Shown here one piece after another: positions 49,926-57,165 of a stretch of 64,000 nt of DNA. The position numbers and the translations under genes were made by a program. Numbering within the stretch: the first letter of the stretch is position 1; each line of letters starts with the position of its first letter. Source of the stretch: 79-D21 sp964521575 (GTDB taxonomy: Bacteria; Synergistota; Synergistia; Synergistales; 79-D21); NCBI GenBank assembly GCA_964521575.1, contig CAZFSR010000004.1, positions 1 through 64,000 on the forward strand, given 5' to 3'. The notes below the pieces were generated by a model that saw only the letters and a list, made by a program, of their open reading frames with translations, was not told where the DNA came from and ran no database searches.

Positions 49926-50360
49926 TCAATCCCATTCGACCGGATCACCGGCCGAAACTTCCCCGCCCTGCAGCACCCGGCAAAAAACGCCTTTTTTCGG
50001 CATGATGCAGTCCCCGGTTGTCCTGTATATCTCGCACTTTGCGTGGCATTCCTTGCCGATCTGCGTGATTTCGAGCAAGGCTTTCCCCACCCTGATCCGT
50101 CGCCCGACACTCGATTCTCCCAGGTCGATCCCTTCAACCGTGAGGTTCTCCGCGAAGCTGCCCGGGCGAAGAGCGGGAAGTTTTTCCCGGGCCAAGCGGA
50201 TGTCTTCCATCGTGATCAGGCTAATCTGCCGATGGGCAAAGCCCGCATGGGCATCTCCCTCCAGCCCCGATTCTTCAACGAGGATCCCCTTTCGGATATC
50301 GTCCTTGGGAACCCCTTTCCGGTCAGAACGGCAGACGGCAACGACGCGGCCCTCAGGCAC
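49926..50360 (-). CDS. MOSC domain protein
   Basis: A 144-residue single MOSC domain, the beta-strand-rich module of molybdenum-cofactor sulfurases and related proteins. VVAVCRSDRKGVPKDDI, GLEGDAHAGFAHRQISL, GSFAENLTVEGIDL and QIGKECHAKCEIYRTTGDC (possible sulfur-carrying Cys) fit the family. GTG 50360 is used because GGGGAG lies about 8 bases upstream and the protein then starts at the usual place; longer frames overlap nifU more deeply. The last eight bases of nifU overlap it. It probably handles sulfur made by NifS for a pterin cofactor (inference). Confidence 0.87.
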   Translation of the reverse strand: MPEGRVVAVCRSDRKGVPKDDIRKGILVEESGLEGDAHAGFAHRQISLITMEDIRLAREKLPALRPGSFAENLTVEGIDLGESSVGRRIRVGKALLEITQIGKECHAKCEIYRTTGDCIMPKKGVFCRVLQGGEVSAGDPVEWD

Positions 50361-50805
50361 CTGGGTTCTCCCCGCTTCCAGGCAGGTCATGGTGGCAAAC
50401 TGCGTCATGCCTCGGAGGCAGAGGGGGCAACCCCTCACTGCGCCGCCGATAATCCTCGACCGCGGCATGGATTCCTTCCTCGGCCAGCAGGGAACAATGG
50501 ATTTTCTCGGGCGGTAGCCCACCCAGGGCATTCGCCACGTCCCGGTTGGTCAGCTTGAGGGCATCCTCGATGGAGAGCCCCTTTACCATTTCGGTCGCGG
50601 TCGAACTTGTCGCGATAGCCGCCGCACACCCGAAGGTCTCGAACCGGATATCCTCTATCCTGCCTTCTTTCACGCGGATGTAGATCTTCATGACGTCGCC
50701 GCACCTGGGATTACCGACTTCGCCGACTCCGTCCGGGTTTTCCATCGCACCGACGTTTTTCGGGTTCATGAAAGCCTCGATGACTTTCTCGTTGTACATG
50801 GACAT
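50353..50805 (-). CDS. nifU: NifU/IscU-type iron-sulfur cluster scaffold
   Basis: A 150-residue scaffold on which [Fe-S] clusters are assembled. The three conserved cysteines are in VGNPRCGDVM, ETFGCAAAIATSS and KIHCSLLAEEGI. IscU-type proteins normally end near this third motif plus 20 residues; here about 25 further residues (PPLPPRHDAVCHHDL) with extra Cys/His are present. It directly follows nifS (15 bases), and the MOSC start overlaps its end. Confidence 0.93.
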   Translation of the reverse strand: MSMYNEKVIEAFMNPKNVGAMENPDGVGEVGNPRCGDVMKIYIRVKEGRIEDIRFETFGCAAAIATSSTATEMVKGLSIEDALKLTNRDVANALGGLPPEKIHCSLLAEEGIHAAVEDYRRRSEGLPPLPPRHDAVCHHDLPGSGENPGA

Positions 50806-50820
50806 GCCTTTCCCTCCCGC

Positions 50821-51993
50821 TTAGGCGTTCTTCTTGAACGGCGACATGGAGCGCAGCGTCTGGACGATCGGCGGAAGGGTTTCGAGAATGTAGTCGATAT
50901 CACCTTCCGATGTATCCTTTCCGAGGGTCAGCCTGAGGGAGCCGTGGGCCGTCGCGTGGTCCAACCCCATAGCAAGAAGGACATAGCTGGGTTCGAGGCT
51001 CCCCGAGGTGCAGGCCGAGCCGCTGCTTGCGCCGATCCCGGCGAAGTCAAGCCTCAACAGCATGGCCTCTCCCTCGATGTACCGGATGCAGAAACTCGCG
51101 TGGAACGGAAGGCGCAAGAACCGGTGTCCCGTCAGGGTTACGTCTTCGATCCGCGAAAGGACCCCCTCGATCAACCTGTCCCTCAGCCGCCGTTCCTCTT
51201 CGATCTCACCGCCGGCCATCCGCTTCATCGCCAATTCGGCCGCGGCCCCGAAACCCACCAGCCCCGGCGTGTTCTCCGTACCCGACCTCAATCCGAATTC
51301 CTGGCCGCCTCCATGAACCAGGGGCGCAAGCCTGACGCCCTTCCGGACATAAAGCGCCCCGACTCCCTTCGGCCCATACATCTTGTGCGCCGCCATCGTC
51401 ATCAGGTCGACCGGCAATTCTTTCACGTCGATCGGGATATGGCCCGCGGCCTGGACGGCATCCGTGTGGAAAAGTATCCCCCGCTCCCGGCAGATCGCCC
51501 CCATCTCTTGAATCGGCTGGACGGTCCCGACTTCGTTGTTGGCATACATCACGGTAGCGAGAATCGTGTCAGGCCTGAGGGCCCTGCGGAACTCTTCCAG
51601 GTCGACGAGCCCCTGCCCGTCCACGGGCAGTATTGTCGTTTCGAAGCCGTTCTTGCCGAGCCATTTGACCGTATCCAGAACGGCATGGTGCTCGATGGCC
51701 GACGTGATGACATGGCGTCCCTTTCCGGAAAGGACTTCGGCGACACCCTTGATGGCCAGGTTATCCGCTTCGCTCCCTCCCCCGGTGAACAGGATCTCCC
51801 GGGGCTCAGCATTGATGAGACGAGCCACGCTTGACCGCGCTTCCTCGACCGAAGCCCGGACTTCCCGGCCCCAGGCATGGACACTGTTTGGATTGCCGTA
51901 TTTTTCCGAAAAGAAAGGGAGCATCCTCTCCAGAACCGAAGCATCGACGAAGGTTGTCGCCGAGTGATCCATGTAGACCTTTCTCAGGCTCAA
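50821..51993 (-). CDS. nifS: Cysteine desulfurase
   Basis: A 390-residue PLP enzyme (NifS/IscS) that releases sulfur from cysteine. YMDHSATTFVDASVL, FTGGGSEADNLAIKG, SAIEHHAVLD, the PLP lysine in MMAAHKMYGPKGVGAL (seen as MTMAAHKMYGPKG) and the catalytic Cys in GSACTSGSLEPSYVL are visible. TTG at 51993 with GAGGTG upstream is chosen; ATG at 51972 would remove the first seven residues. First gene of nifS-nifU-MOSC. Confidence 0.94.
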   Translation of the reverse strand: MSLRKVYMDHSATTFVDASVLERMLPFFSEKYGNPNSVHAWGREVRASVEEARSSVARLINAEPREILFTGGGSEADNLAIKGVAEVLSGKGRHVITSAIEHHAVLDTVKWLGKNGFETTILPVDGQGLVDLEEFRRALRPDTILATVMYANNEVGTVQPIQEMGAICRERGILFHTDAVQAAGHIPIDVKELPVDLMTMAAHKMYGPKGVGALYVRKGVRLAPLVHGGGQEFGLRSGTENTPGLVGFGAAAELAMKRMAGGEIEEERRLRDRLIEGVLSRIEDVTLTGHRFLRLPFHASFCIRYIEGEAMLLRLDFAGIGASSGSACTSGSLEPSYVLLAMGLDHATAHGSLRLTLGKDTSEGDIDYILETLPPIVQTLRSMSPFKKNA

Positions 51994-52015
51994 GGCCTTT
52001 CACCTCTTCACTAGG

Positions 52016-52033
52016 AATTAGGGTTGCCTAATT
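52016..52033. promoter_or_regulatory. Operator-like palindrome in the nifS leader
   Basis: AATTAGG and its exact inverse CCTAATT flank a 4-base spacer. The centre lies about 12 bases downstream of the predicted transcription start, a position where a repressor would block initiation or early elongation. An Fe-S-responsive Rrf2-family regulator is a natural candidate, but no such gene is in the window. Confidence 0.6.
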
Positions 52034-52042
52034 TACGGCCCC

Positions 52043-52071
52043 ATCCTAGCAACCCAGGGGGGAAACGTCAA
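52043..52071 (-). promoter_or_regulatory. Sigma-70 promoter of nifS-nifU-MOSC
   Basis: On the minus strand TTGACG (52071-52066) is separated by exactly 17 bases from TAGGAT (52048-52043). Expected start near 52036, about 43 bases upstream of nifS. Confidence 0.78.
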
Positions 52072-52117
52072 GTGGCGAAAGCTTGCCCGGCCTTTCCTCT
52101 CCCCGGAAAGTTCCCGG

Positions 52118-52540
52118 CTAATCCCTGGCCGCGCAGTCGGTCCGGTGGGTCATCATGAGGCAGGCGCCCGAAATGACGGTAAACCCCTCGTTCCTGAGTT
52201 CTTCCTCGGCCTCCCTGTTCTCGGCTCCCGGCTGCATCCAGACCACCGGTCTATAGGGAAGCCGCCGAAGGTCCTTCAGGACAGCCCCCTGGTGCTTTCC
52301 CGACAGGAAAAGGGCGACGATGTCCACCTCTCTAGGCAAATCCGCAAGGCTTGCGAAACATTCCATGCCGAGCACCTTTTCCCCTGCGTAGGCCGGATTG
52401 ACAGGAAAAAGGGAAAACCCTCCATCCGCAAGATAGGCCATCACTCCGGAAACCGGACGGCCCGGGCTCGGCGAAGCACCCACCACCGCAATAACGGAAG
52501 GGCAACAAACAAAATCCCTTATCACCATTTCTCGGTTCAT
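52118..52540 (-). CDS. CoA-binding domain protein (YccU-like)
   Basis: A 140-residue single Rossmann-fold CoA-binding protein. IAVVGASPSPGRPVSGVMAYL (in part) is the Gly-rich CoA site; PVNPAYAGEKVLG, SLADLPREVDIVALFLSG and VVWMQPGAENREAEEELRNEG (in part) match the family. Function in the cell is unknown. The ATG at 52540 lies 8 bases after GGAGG; an upstream in-frame ATG at 52609 overlaps the next gene. Confidence 0.88.
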   Translation of the reverse strand: MNREMVIRDFVCCPSVIAVVGASPSPGRPVSGVMAYLADGGFSLFPVNPAYAGEKVLGMECFASLADLPREVDIVALFLSGKHQGAVLKDLRRLPYRPVVWMQPGAENREAEEELRNEGFTVISGACLMMTHRTDCAARD

Positions 52541-52595
52541 TCCCATTTCCTCCCGCTGGAGAAGGAAAGCCTCGACGAGGCCATCTTTCTCAATT

Positions 52596-52994
52596 TCAAG
52601 TTCCCGCAATCCCGAAAAACGGTAAAACTTTCACGGCCCCAGGCATCTTTTCGGCCTTCACCGAAAGGTTTACAGCGGCAGTCTCCCCGGGCCGAATCCG
52701 CCTTAAGGCACTCCTGGCCACCCCGGATTCGAATTCCTTCCCGGCGCCGTCCAGTAGCGAAATCACCAGGCCGGGATCCATGACATCCCGCCCGGAAACA
52801 TTCAGCACATCGCCGACGAACTGGAACAAGCCCGTTTTCGGGTTAAAGGACCAGGCAAGCTTCGTAACCGCCAGCGGCACATCCGGATCGACGGCACAAG
52901 CGGCGAAACCAGGGAGCGAAAAAACGGGAAAAAGTTGCAAGAAAATCGCGAGAATCGCGGCAAGGGCAATCCTCTTGAAAAACAGGGCATACAT
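52596..52994 (-). CDS. Secreted FxLYD-like domain protein
   Basis: A 132-residue exported protein. The signal peptide (FFKRIALAAILAIFLQLF, cleavage after a small-residue stretch near GFAACA) precedes one beta-sandwich domain: FQFVGDVLNVSGRDVMDPGL, VISLLDGAGKEFES, RIRPGETAAVNLSV. This strand pattern resembles FxLYD domains that occur in secreted bacterial and archaeal proteins. Its role is unknown. GGAGGAG precedes the ATG at 52994. Confidence 0.78.
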   Translation of the reverse strand: MYALFFKRIALAAILAIFLQLFPVFSLPGFAACAVDPDVPLAVTKLAWSFNPKTGLFQFVGDVLNVSGRDVMDPGLVISLLDGAGKEFESGVARSALRRIRPGETAAVNLSVKAEKMPGAVKVLPFFGIAGT

Positions 52995-53069
52995 GCGGTC
53001 TCCTCCTTCCCTCAAAAGCGTCCTGCGGTTATTTTATCGCATCGAGCCTTCGCGAACTCCCATGGACGA

Positions 53070-53078
53070 TGGTATAAT
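53070..53078 (+). promoter_or_regulatory. Extended -10 promoter of tRNA-Ser
   Basis: TGG followed by a perfect TATAAT ends 10 bases before tRNA-Ser. The -35 region at 17-18 bases is poor, so the extended -10 probably compensates. Confidence 0.65.
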
Positions 53079-53088
53079 TCCCTTCTGC

Positions 53089-53176
53089 GGAGGGCTGGCC
53101 GAGTGGTCGATGGCGGCTGACTTGAAATCAGTTGTGGGGTGACCCACCAGGGGTTCGAATCCTCTGCCCTCCGCCA
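53089..53176 (+). tRNA. tRNA-Ser (TGA)
   Basis: An 88-base class II tRNA. Acceptor GGAGGGC pairs with GCCCTCC, discriminator G, encoded CCA at 53174-53176. Anticodon loop CTTGAAA (anticodon TGA), a long variable arm containing TGTGGGG/ACCCACC pairing, and T loop GGTTCGAATCC. Confidence 0.97.
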
Positions 53177-53194
53177 GGAATTGGAGAGAGTGGA

Positions 53195-53232
53195 GCGGCT
53201 GCGACGGATGACCCGTCGCAGCCGCATTTTTT
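53195..53232 (+). terminator. Terminator of tRNA-Ser
   Basis: A perfect 13-base GC-rich stem (53195-53207 with 53213-53225), 5-base loop, then ATTTTTT. A textbook intrinsic terminator 18 bases past the tRNA end. Confidence 0.92.
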
Positions 53233-53326
53233 GCCCGGCTGGCCGACACGGACGGTTCACAGTTGCGACACTATGCCTTAAACTAAATGCATCATCCCGC
53301 TGGAGAGAATCGGGAGGCCAGGCCGC

Positions 53327-56300
53327 GTGGGCGACTTTGTGTTCTTCGACCCCTCAATCGAACCGATTTGCCTCCCTGTGTGCCCTCCCGACGGAGGGCG
53401 GGTTTGCGGGCCATGGCCTAAAACCGCCCGGTCTTTTGAAGACCTGGGAAAATTACTGCTCCAGGGGAACTTCGGGGCAGTTCTTTTCCGGGCCTCCTCA
53501 CCGGCTCTCGAGGAAACCCTTGCAGGCCTCAAGAATCTTTGCCCGGAACTCCCGACCGTCTTCCTGTTCGCCCCGGAGCAGCGTCCCTATGTCATGAAAC
53601 TCTTCGGAAAAGGAGTCCATGCCTGCATTTGTGAGGAAGGGCTGACCTGGGAAGGCCTCCTTGGAGCCATTGAATGCGCGTTAGGCTTCAAGCAAATCCT
53701 GGAGGAAAACACTGTCCTCAGGCAAGAACTCGCCGAAACCCGCCTCGATGTTGAAACGCACCGAAGGGCTTACAGAAGGCTTTCCGACGACCTCCGCTCT
53801 GCCGAGAAATCCCTTGCCAGCATGGGCGAATTCAACAGGCTTTTCTTCCACGCAACGGACGAACAGTCGACCGTCCGCAACTTTTGCCGGGCCCTCGTTA
53901 AGGGACACGGCTACCGTATGGCCTGGGTCGCTCATCCAGAAGAGTCACCTGATGGATTGGAACTCGTCCCCATTGCCCATGCCGGAGATGAACAGGGATT
54001 CCTTTCCCAGTCCTTCAGAAGCAGGGAGGGAATCCATGCGCTCTCAGAAGGACATCCGTGGGTCATACAGGACATCCGGAAGGAAGGTGCGTGCCATCCC
54101 TGGAGCGGGCGGGCCCTGGAAAGACGCTATCACTCTGTAGCAGCGGTTCCCTTCCGCATCGACGGGGAGCCCACCTTGAGAGTCCTCTGCGTGTTCGACG
54201 AAAAAACGGAGGCCTTTTCTGCCGACAGGCTTGCCATGCTGGTCGATATGACCAAGATGCTCTCCGCCGGGCTTCGCATCCTGGGTGAAAAGATCCGGCG
54301 GCAGGCCAACAATGCGCTCCTTGACCTGATGAGCCGGGCTGTGGAGACTTCCGTCAGCGGTTTTGTCATCTTCAGCATTTCGGAAGGGATCCAGTACGCC
54401 AACAACGCGGCTCTCTTTCTCGCGGGCTATTCCTGCCAGGAGGAAGTACTCGGTTGTCCTTACCGTAACTTCGTGGTGGCTAACGAAAAGACCCCCGAGA
54501 TCCTGGAAACGGTCTTTCGCGGAGGGAACTGGACCGGCGAGTGCGATCTCATCAGGAAGGACGGGAGCCTCCTTGAAGTGTTCTGCAGCGTGAGCGCGGT
54601 TCAAAAGGAAAGAGAAGAAGCCCCTTCAATCCTTGTTTCCTTTACCGACCTCAGCGAAAAGCGGAAAGCAGAACGCGCCCTGCTCGAATCAAGAACCTTC
54701 TACGAAGCGATCATCAAGGACCAGGCAGACATGATTCTGCGTTTCCTTCCCGACACGCTGGAAATCACCTACGCCAATGTTCCGTATGCCCGCTATTACG
54801 GGAAAGATCCCGGGGATTTCATCGGGCAATCCTTCAAGTGCCGCTATTCACCTGAAGAAGAGATCCGCATTCGGGAACACCTCAAAGCCCTGACGCCTGA
54901 AAACCCGGTTCGCCAGATCGAGGAAAAAGTCTTTTTGCCTAACGGCCAAGTCCGGTGGCAGCACTGGATCGATTGCGGCATCTTCGATGCCTCGGGAAGA
55001 CTCGTGGAAGTCCAGGGCGTCGGCCGTGACATCACGAGCCTGAAGTCGATCCAGGAAGAACTAAGGCAGGAGAAGAGAAAGCTCGAAATGTTTTTTGCGA
55101 ATTCCCCCGAAGGGATTGTCTTCTGCTCGGCGGAGCAAATCGTCGAAACCGCGAATGACGCCTTCCTGAAAATGTTCGGATACACCGAGAACGAGGTGGT
55201 GGGCCGCCACATCGACGATCTCCTCGGAGAACCGCCGGAGCAGCGGGAAGCGGCCAGGGACTTGAACCGGGTCGCGGAGGATGGCACCACCCGAACTCTT
55301 GAAGGAACGCGCATTGGGAAAAACGGACAACCCCTCTTCGTTTCGGTTTCGGTGATTCCCCGAACCGAACCGGACGGACGTACCACGGGAACCTACGCCA
55401 TCTACCGGGACCTAACGGAGCGGCAGCAAAAGGAAGAAGCCTTAATGATCAGCCACACCATCATCGAGGGGAGCCCCGCCGTTGTCTTCCGGTGGAAAGC
55501 TGAAAAAGGATGGCCGATCGAATACGTTTCCGAGAACATCAGGCAGTTCGGGTACACCCCGGGTGAGCTGACCGCAGCGGGGTTCCTTTTCTCATCGATC
55601 ATCCACCCCGACGATCGGGCGCGCGTGGAAGACGAAGCCTCCCGATTCGACTTGGAGCAAAGGGAATCTTTCTGCCACCAATACAGGATCGTCATGAAAA
55701 ACGGCCAGAGCCGCTGGGTCGTCGAAAGAAACCGCGCGGAACGGGACAAATCCGGACGTCTGCTTCACCACTTCGGTGTCGTCATGGACGACACCGAGCG
55801 GAGGCAAGCCGAAACGGAGGCAAGAAAGAACCACGAGGCTCTCCAGCATAGCCTTCGGCAGCTCGAAGCCTCATTCCGGAAAACCATCGAGGTCCTATCC
55901 TCAACAACCGAAGCTCGTGACCCCTATACCGCCGGCCACCAGCGGAAGGTGGCCACCCTATCCGTGGCCATCGCGAGGCGGATGGGGCTGTCCGAAAAAA
56001 CCTGTGAAGGGATCTACCTCGCGGCCATGGTCCATGATGTCGGGAAAATATCAATCCCGGCCGAACTCCTGAGCAAGCCGTCCAAGCTGAACCCTGTGGA
56101 AAGGGCTCTTATCATGACACACCCCGAATCCGCCTATGAAATCCTGAGGAAGGTGGACTCTCCGTGGAATCTTGCCGAGATCGTCCGGCAGCACCATGAA
56201 AGGATGGATGGAAGCGGCTATCCCAGCGGGCTGCGGGGAGAGGAGATCCTGACGGAAGCCCGCATCATAGCCGTTGCCGATGTTTTCGAAGCCGTCGCCT

Positions 56301-56491
56301 CGGATCGTCCTTACCGCCCCGGGCTAGGGCTGGAAGCGGCAATGGCCGCCCTGGAAACCGGGAAGGGGACTGAATTTGACCCAGAAGTGGTCGACACTTG
56401 CCGGAACCTCTTGAACGAGGGATTCACATTCGACGAAGAAGGCCCTCGAGTCGAGCGTCCAGCCGAAAGGGAGGGGTCTCTTCGTGCTTGA
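53327..56491 (+). CDS. Multi-domain sensor with HD-GYP phosphodiesterase output
   Basis: A 1054-residue cytoplasmic signalling protein with no membrane helix. In order: a degenerate receiver-like domain (about 1-120), a short coiled coil (125-165), a GAF domain (about 165-330, LASMGEFNRLFFHATDEQ to MLSAGLRIL), four PAS/PAC domains (about 345-455, 460-580, 585-700, 705-830; for example IEYVSENIRQFGYTPGEL) and a C-terminal HD-GYP domain (about 860-1030). HD is in MVHDVGKISIPAELL and GYP in HHERMDGSGYPSGL, so both signature motifs are intact and c-di-GMP hydrolysis is expected. GTG 53327 follows GGGAGG by 9 bases. The signals sensed are not evident. Confidence 0.93.
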   Translation: MGDFVFFDPSIEPICLPVCPPDGGRVCGPWPKTARSFEDLGKLLLQGNFGAVLFRASSPALEETLAGLKNLCPELPTVFLFAPEQRPYVMKLFGKGVHACICEEGLTWEGLLGAIECALGFKQILEENTVLRQELAETRLDVETHRRAYRRLSDDLRSAEKSLASMGEFNRLFFHATDEQSTVRNFCRALVKGHGYRMAWVAHPEESPDGLELVPIAHAGDEQGFLSQSFRSREGIHALSEGHPWVIQDIRKEGACHPWSGRALERRYHSVAAVPFRIDGEPTLRVLCVFDEKTEAFSADRLAMLVDMTKMLSAGLRILGEKIRRQANNALLDLMSRAVETSVSGFVIFSISEGIQYANNAALFLAGYSCQEEVLGCPYRNFVVANEKTPEILETVFRGGNWTGECDLIRKDGSLLEVFCSVSAVQKEREEAPSILVSFTDLSEKRKAERALLESRTFYEAIIKDQADMILRFLPDTLEITYANVPYARYYGKDPGDFIGQSFKCRYSPEEEIRIREHLKALTPENPVRQIEEKVFLPNGQVRWQHWIDCGIFDASGRLVEVQGVGRDITSLKSIQEELRQEKRKLEMFFANSPEGIVFCSAEQIVETANDAFLKMFGYTENEVVGRHIDDLLGEPPEQREAARDLNRVAEDGTTRTLEGTRIGKNGQPLFVSVSVIPRTEPDGRTTGTYAIYRDLTERQQKEEALMISHTIIEGSPAVVFRWKAEKGWPIEYVSENIRQFGYTPGELTAAGFLFSSIIHPDDRARVEDEASRFDLEQRESFCHQYRIVMKNGQSRWVVERNRAERDKSGRLLHHFGVVMDDTERRQAETEARKNHEALQHSLRQLEASFRKTIEVLSSTTEARDPYTAGHQRKVATLSVAIARRMGLSEKTCEGIYLAAMVHDVGKISIPAELLSKPSKLNPVERALIMTHPESAYEILRKVDSPWNLAEIVRQHHERMDGSGYPSGLRGEEILTEARIIAVADVFEAVASDRPYRPGLGLEAAMAALETGKGTEFDPEVVDTCRNLLNEGFTFDEEGPRVERPAEREGSLRA

Positions 56492-57122
56492 GGACTCCCG
56501 ACGGAGAGGCATGTTTTCCCTCGCCGTGCTTGCGGCTGGTATAATGATCGCCGCTGCCTGGATAGCTTTTAGGGCGCAACCAGTTCCGAAAGAAGGAAAA
56601 ATCGACTCCCAGGGAGGAATCACCATGGTCAAGCTCGAGACCAGCAAGGGCGACATCGTTCTCGCCCTGGACACCGAAAGAGCTCCGGAAACCGCAGCAA
56701 ACTTCATCCAGTACGTCAGGGACGGACACTACGACGGAACGATCTTTCACCGTGTCATCAACGGGTTCATGATCCAGGGCGGCGGATTCGACAAGGACAT
56801 GAACCAGAAGGAAACGCGCCTTCCTATCAGGAACGAGGCCGACAACGGCCTGAAGAACGACGCCTACACCATTTCCATGGCCCGGACTTCGGATCCTCAC
56901 TCTGCTACGGCCCAGTTCTTCATCAACGTGAAGGACAACGATTTCCTGAACTTCTCGTCGCGTACACCCCAGGGATGGGGGTACGCCGTGTTTGGCAGGG
57001 TAACGGAGGGGCAGGAAGTGGTCGATGCCATCAAGGCCGTTAAAACAGGAAACCGCGGCTTTCACCAGGACGTTCCGATTGAACCGGTGGTCATCCTTAA
57101 GGCCTCCGTCGTCGAACCCTGA
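56484..57122 (+). CDS. Cyclophilin-type peptidyl-prolyl isomerase with N-terminal membrane segment
   Basis: A 212-residue protein from GTG 56484, 8-9 bases after GGGAGGGG. RRRGMFSLAVLAAGIMIAAAW is a signal anchor or signal peptide, followed by a linker and a full cyclophilin domain: GDIVLALDTERAPETAANF, IFHRVINGFMIQGGGFD (catalytic Arg), MARTSDPHSATAQFFINV, NDFLNFSSRTPQGWGYAVFG. A second start, ATG 56625, has its own GGGAGG at 7 bases and gives a 165-residue protein exactly the size of cytoplasmic PpiB. The long form overlaps the HD-GYP gene by 8 bases. Both forms may be made. Confidence 0.93.
   Translation: MLEDSRRRGMFSLAVLAAGIMIAAAWIAFRAQPVPKEGKIDSQGGITMVKLETSKGDIVLALDTERAPETAANFIQYVRDGHYDGTIFHRVINGFMIQGGGFDKDMNQKETRLPIRNEADNGLKNDAYTISMARTSDPHSATAQFFINVKDNDFLNFSSRTPQGWGYAVFGRVTEGQEVVDAIKAVKTGNRGFHQDVPIEPVVILKASVVEP
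56537..56545 (+). promoter_or_regulatory. Possible internal promoter for the short cyclophilin form
   Basis: TGG plus TATAAT inside the signal-anchor coding region. Transcription would start near 56552 and include only the ATG 56625 start with its strong Shine-Dalgarno sequence. No good -35 hexamer is visible. Confidence 0.45.
56612..56627 (+). promoter_or_regulatory. Internal ribosome-binding site and second start of the cyclophilin gene
   Basis: GGGAGG at 56612-56617 lies 7 bases before an in-frame ATG (56625). The protein from this start begins MVKLETSKGDIV, the normal N terminus of cytoplasmic cyclophilins. Confidence 0.7.
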
Positions 57123-57132
57123 AAGACAATGG

Positions 57133-57165
57133 GGGGATCCGGCCGGGCAAGGCCGGATCCCCTTT
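57133..57165. terminator. Terminator between convergent cyclophilin and glgB
   Basis: A perfect 12-base stem (57133-57144 with 57151-57162) with a GGGCAA loop, followed on the plus strand by TTTC. It lies 10 bases past the cyclophilin stop and abuts the glgB stop, so it probably serves both. Confidence 0.75.
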
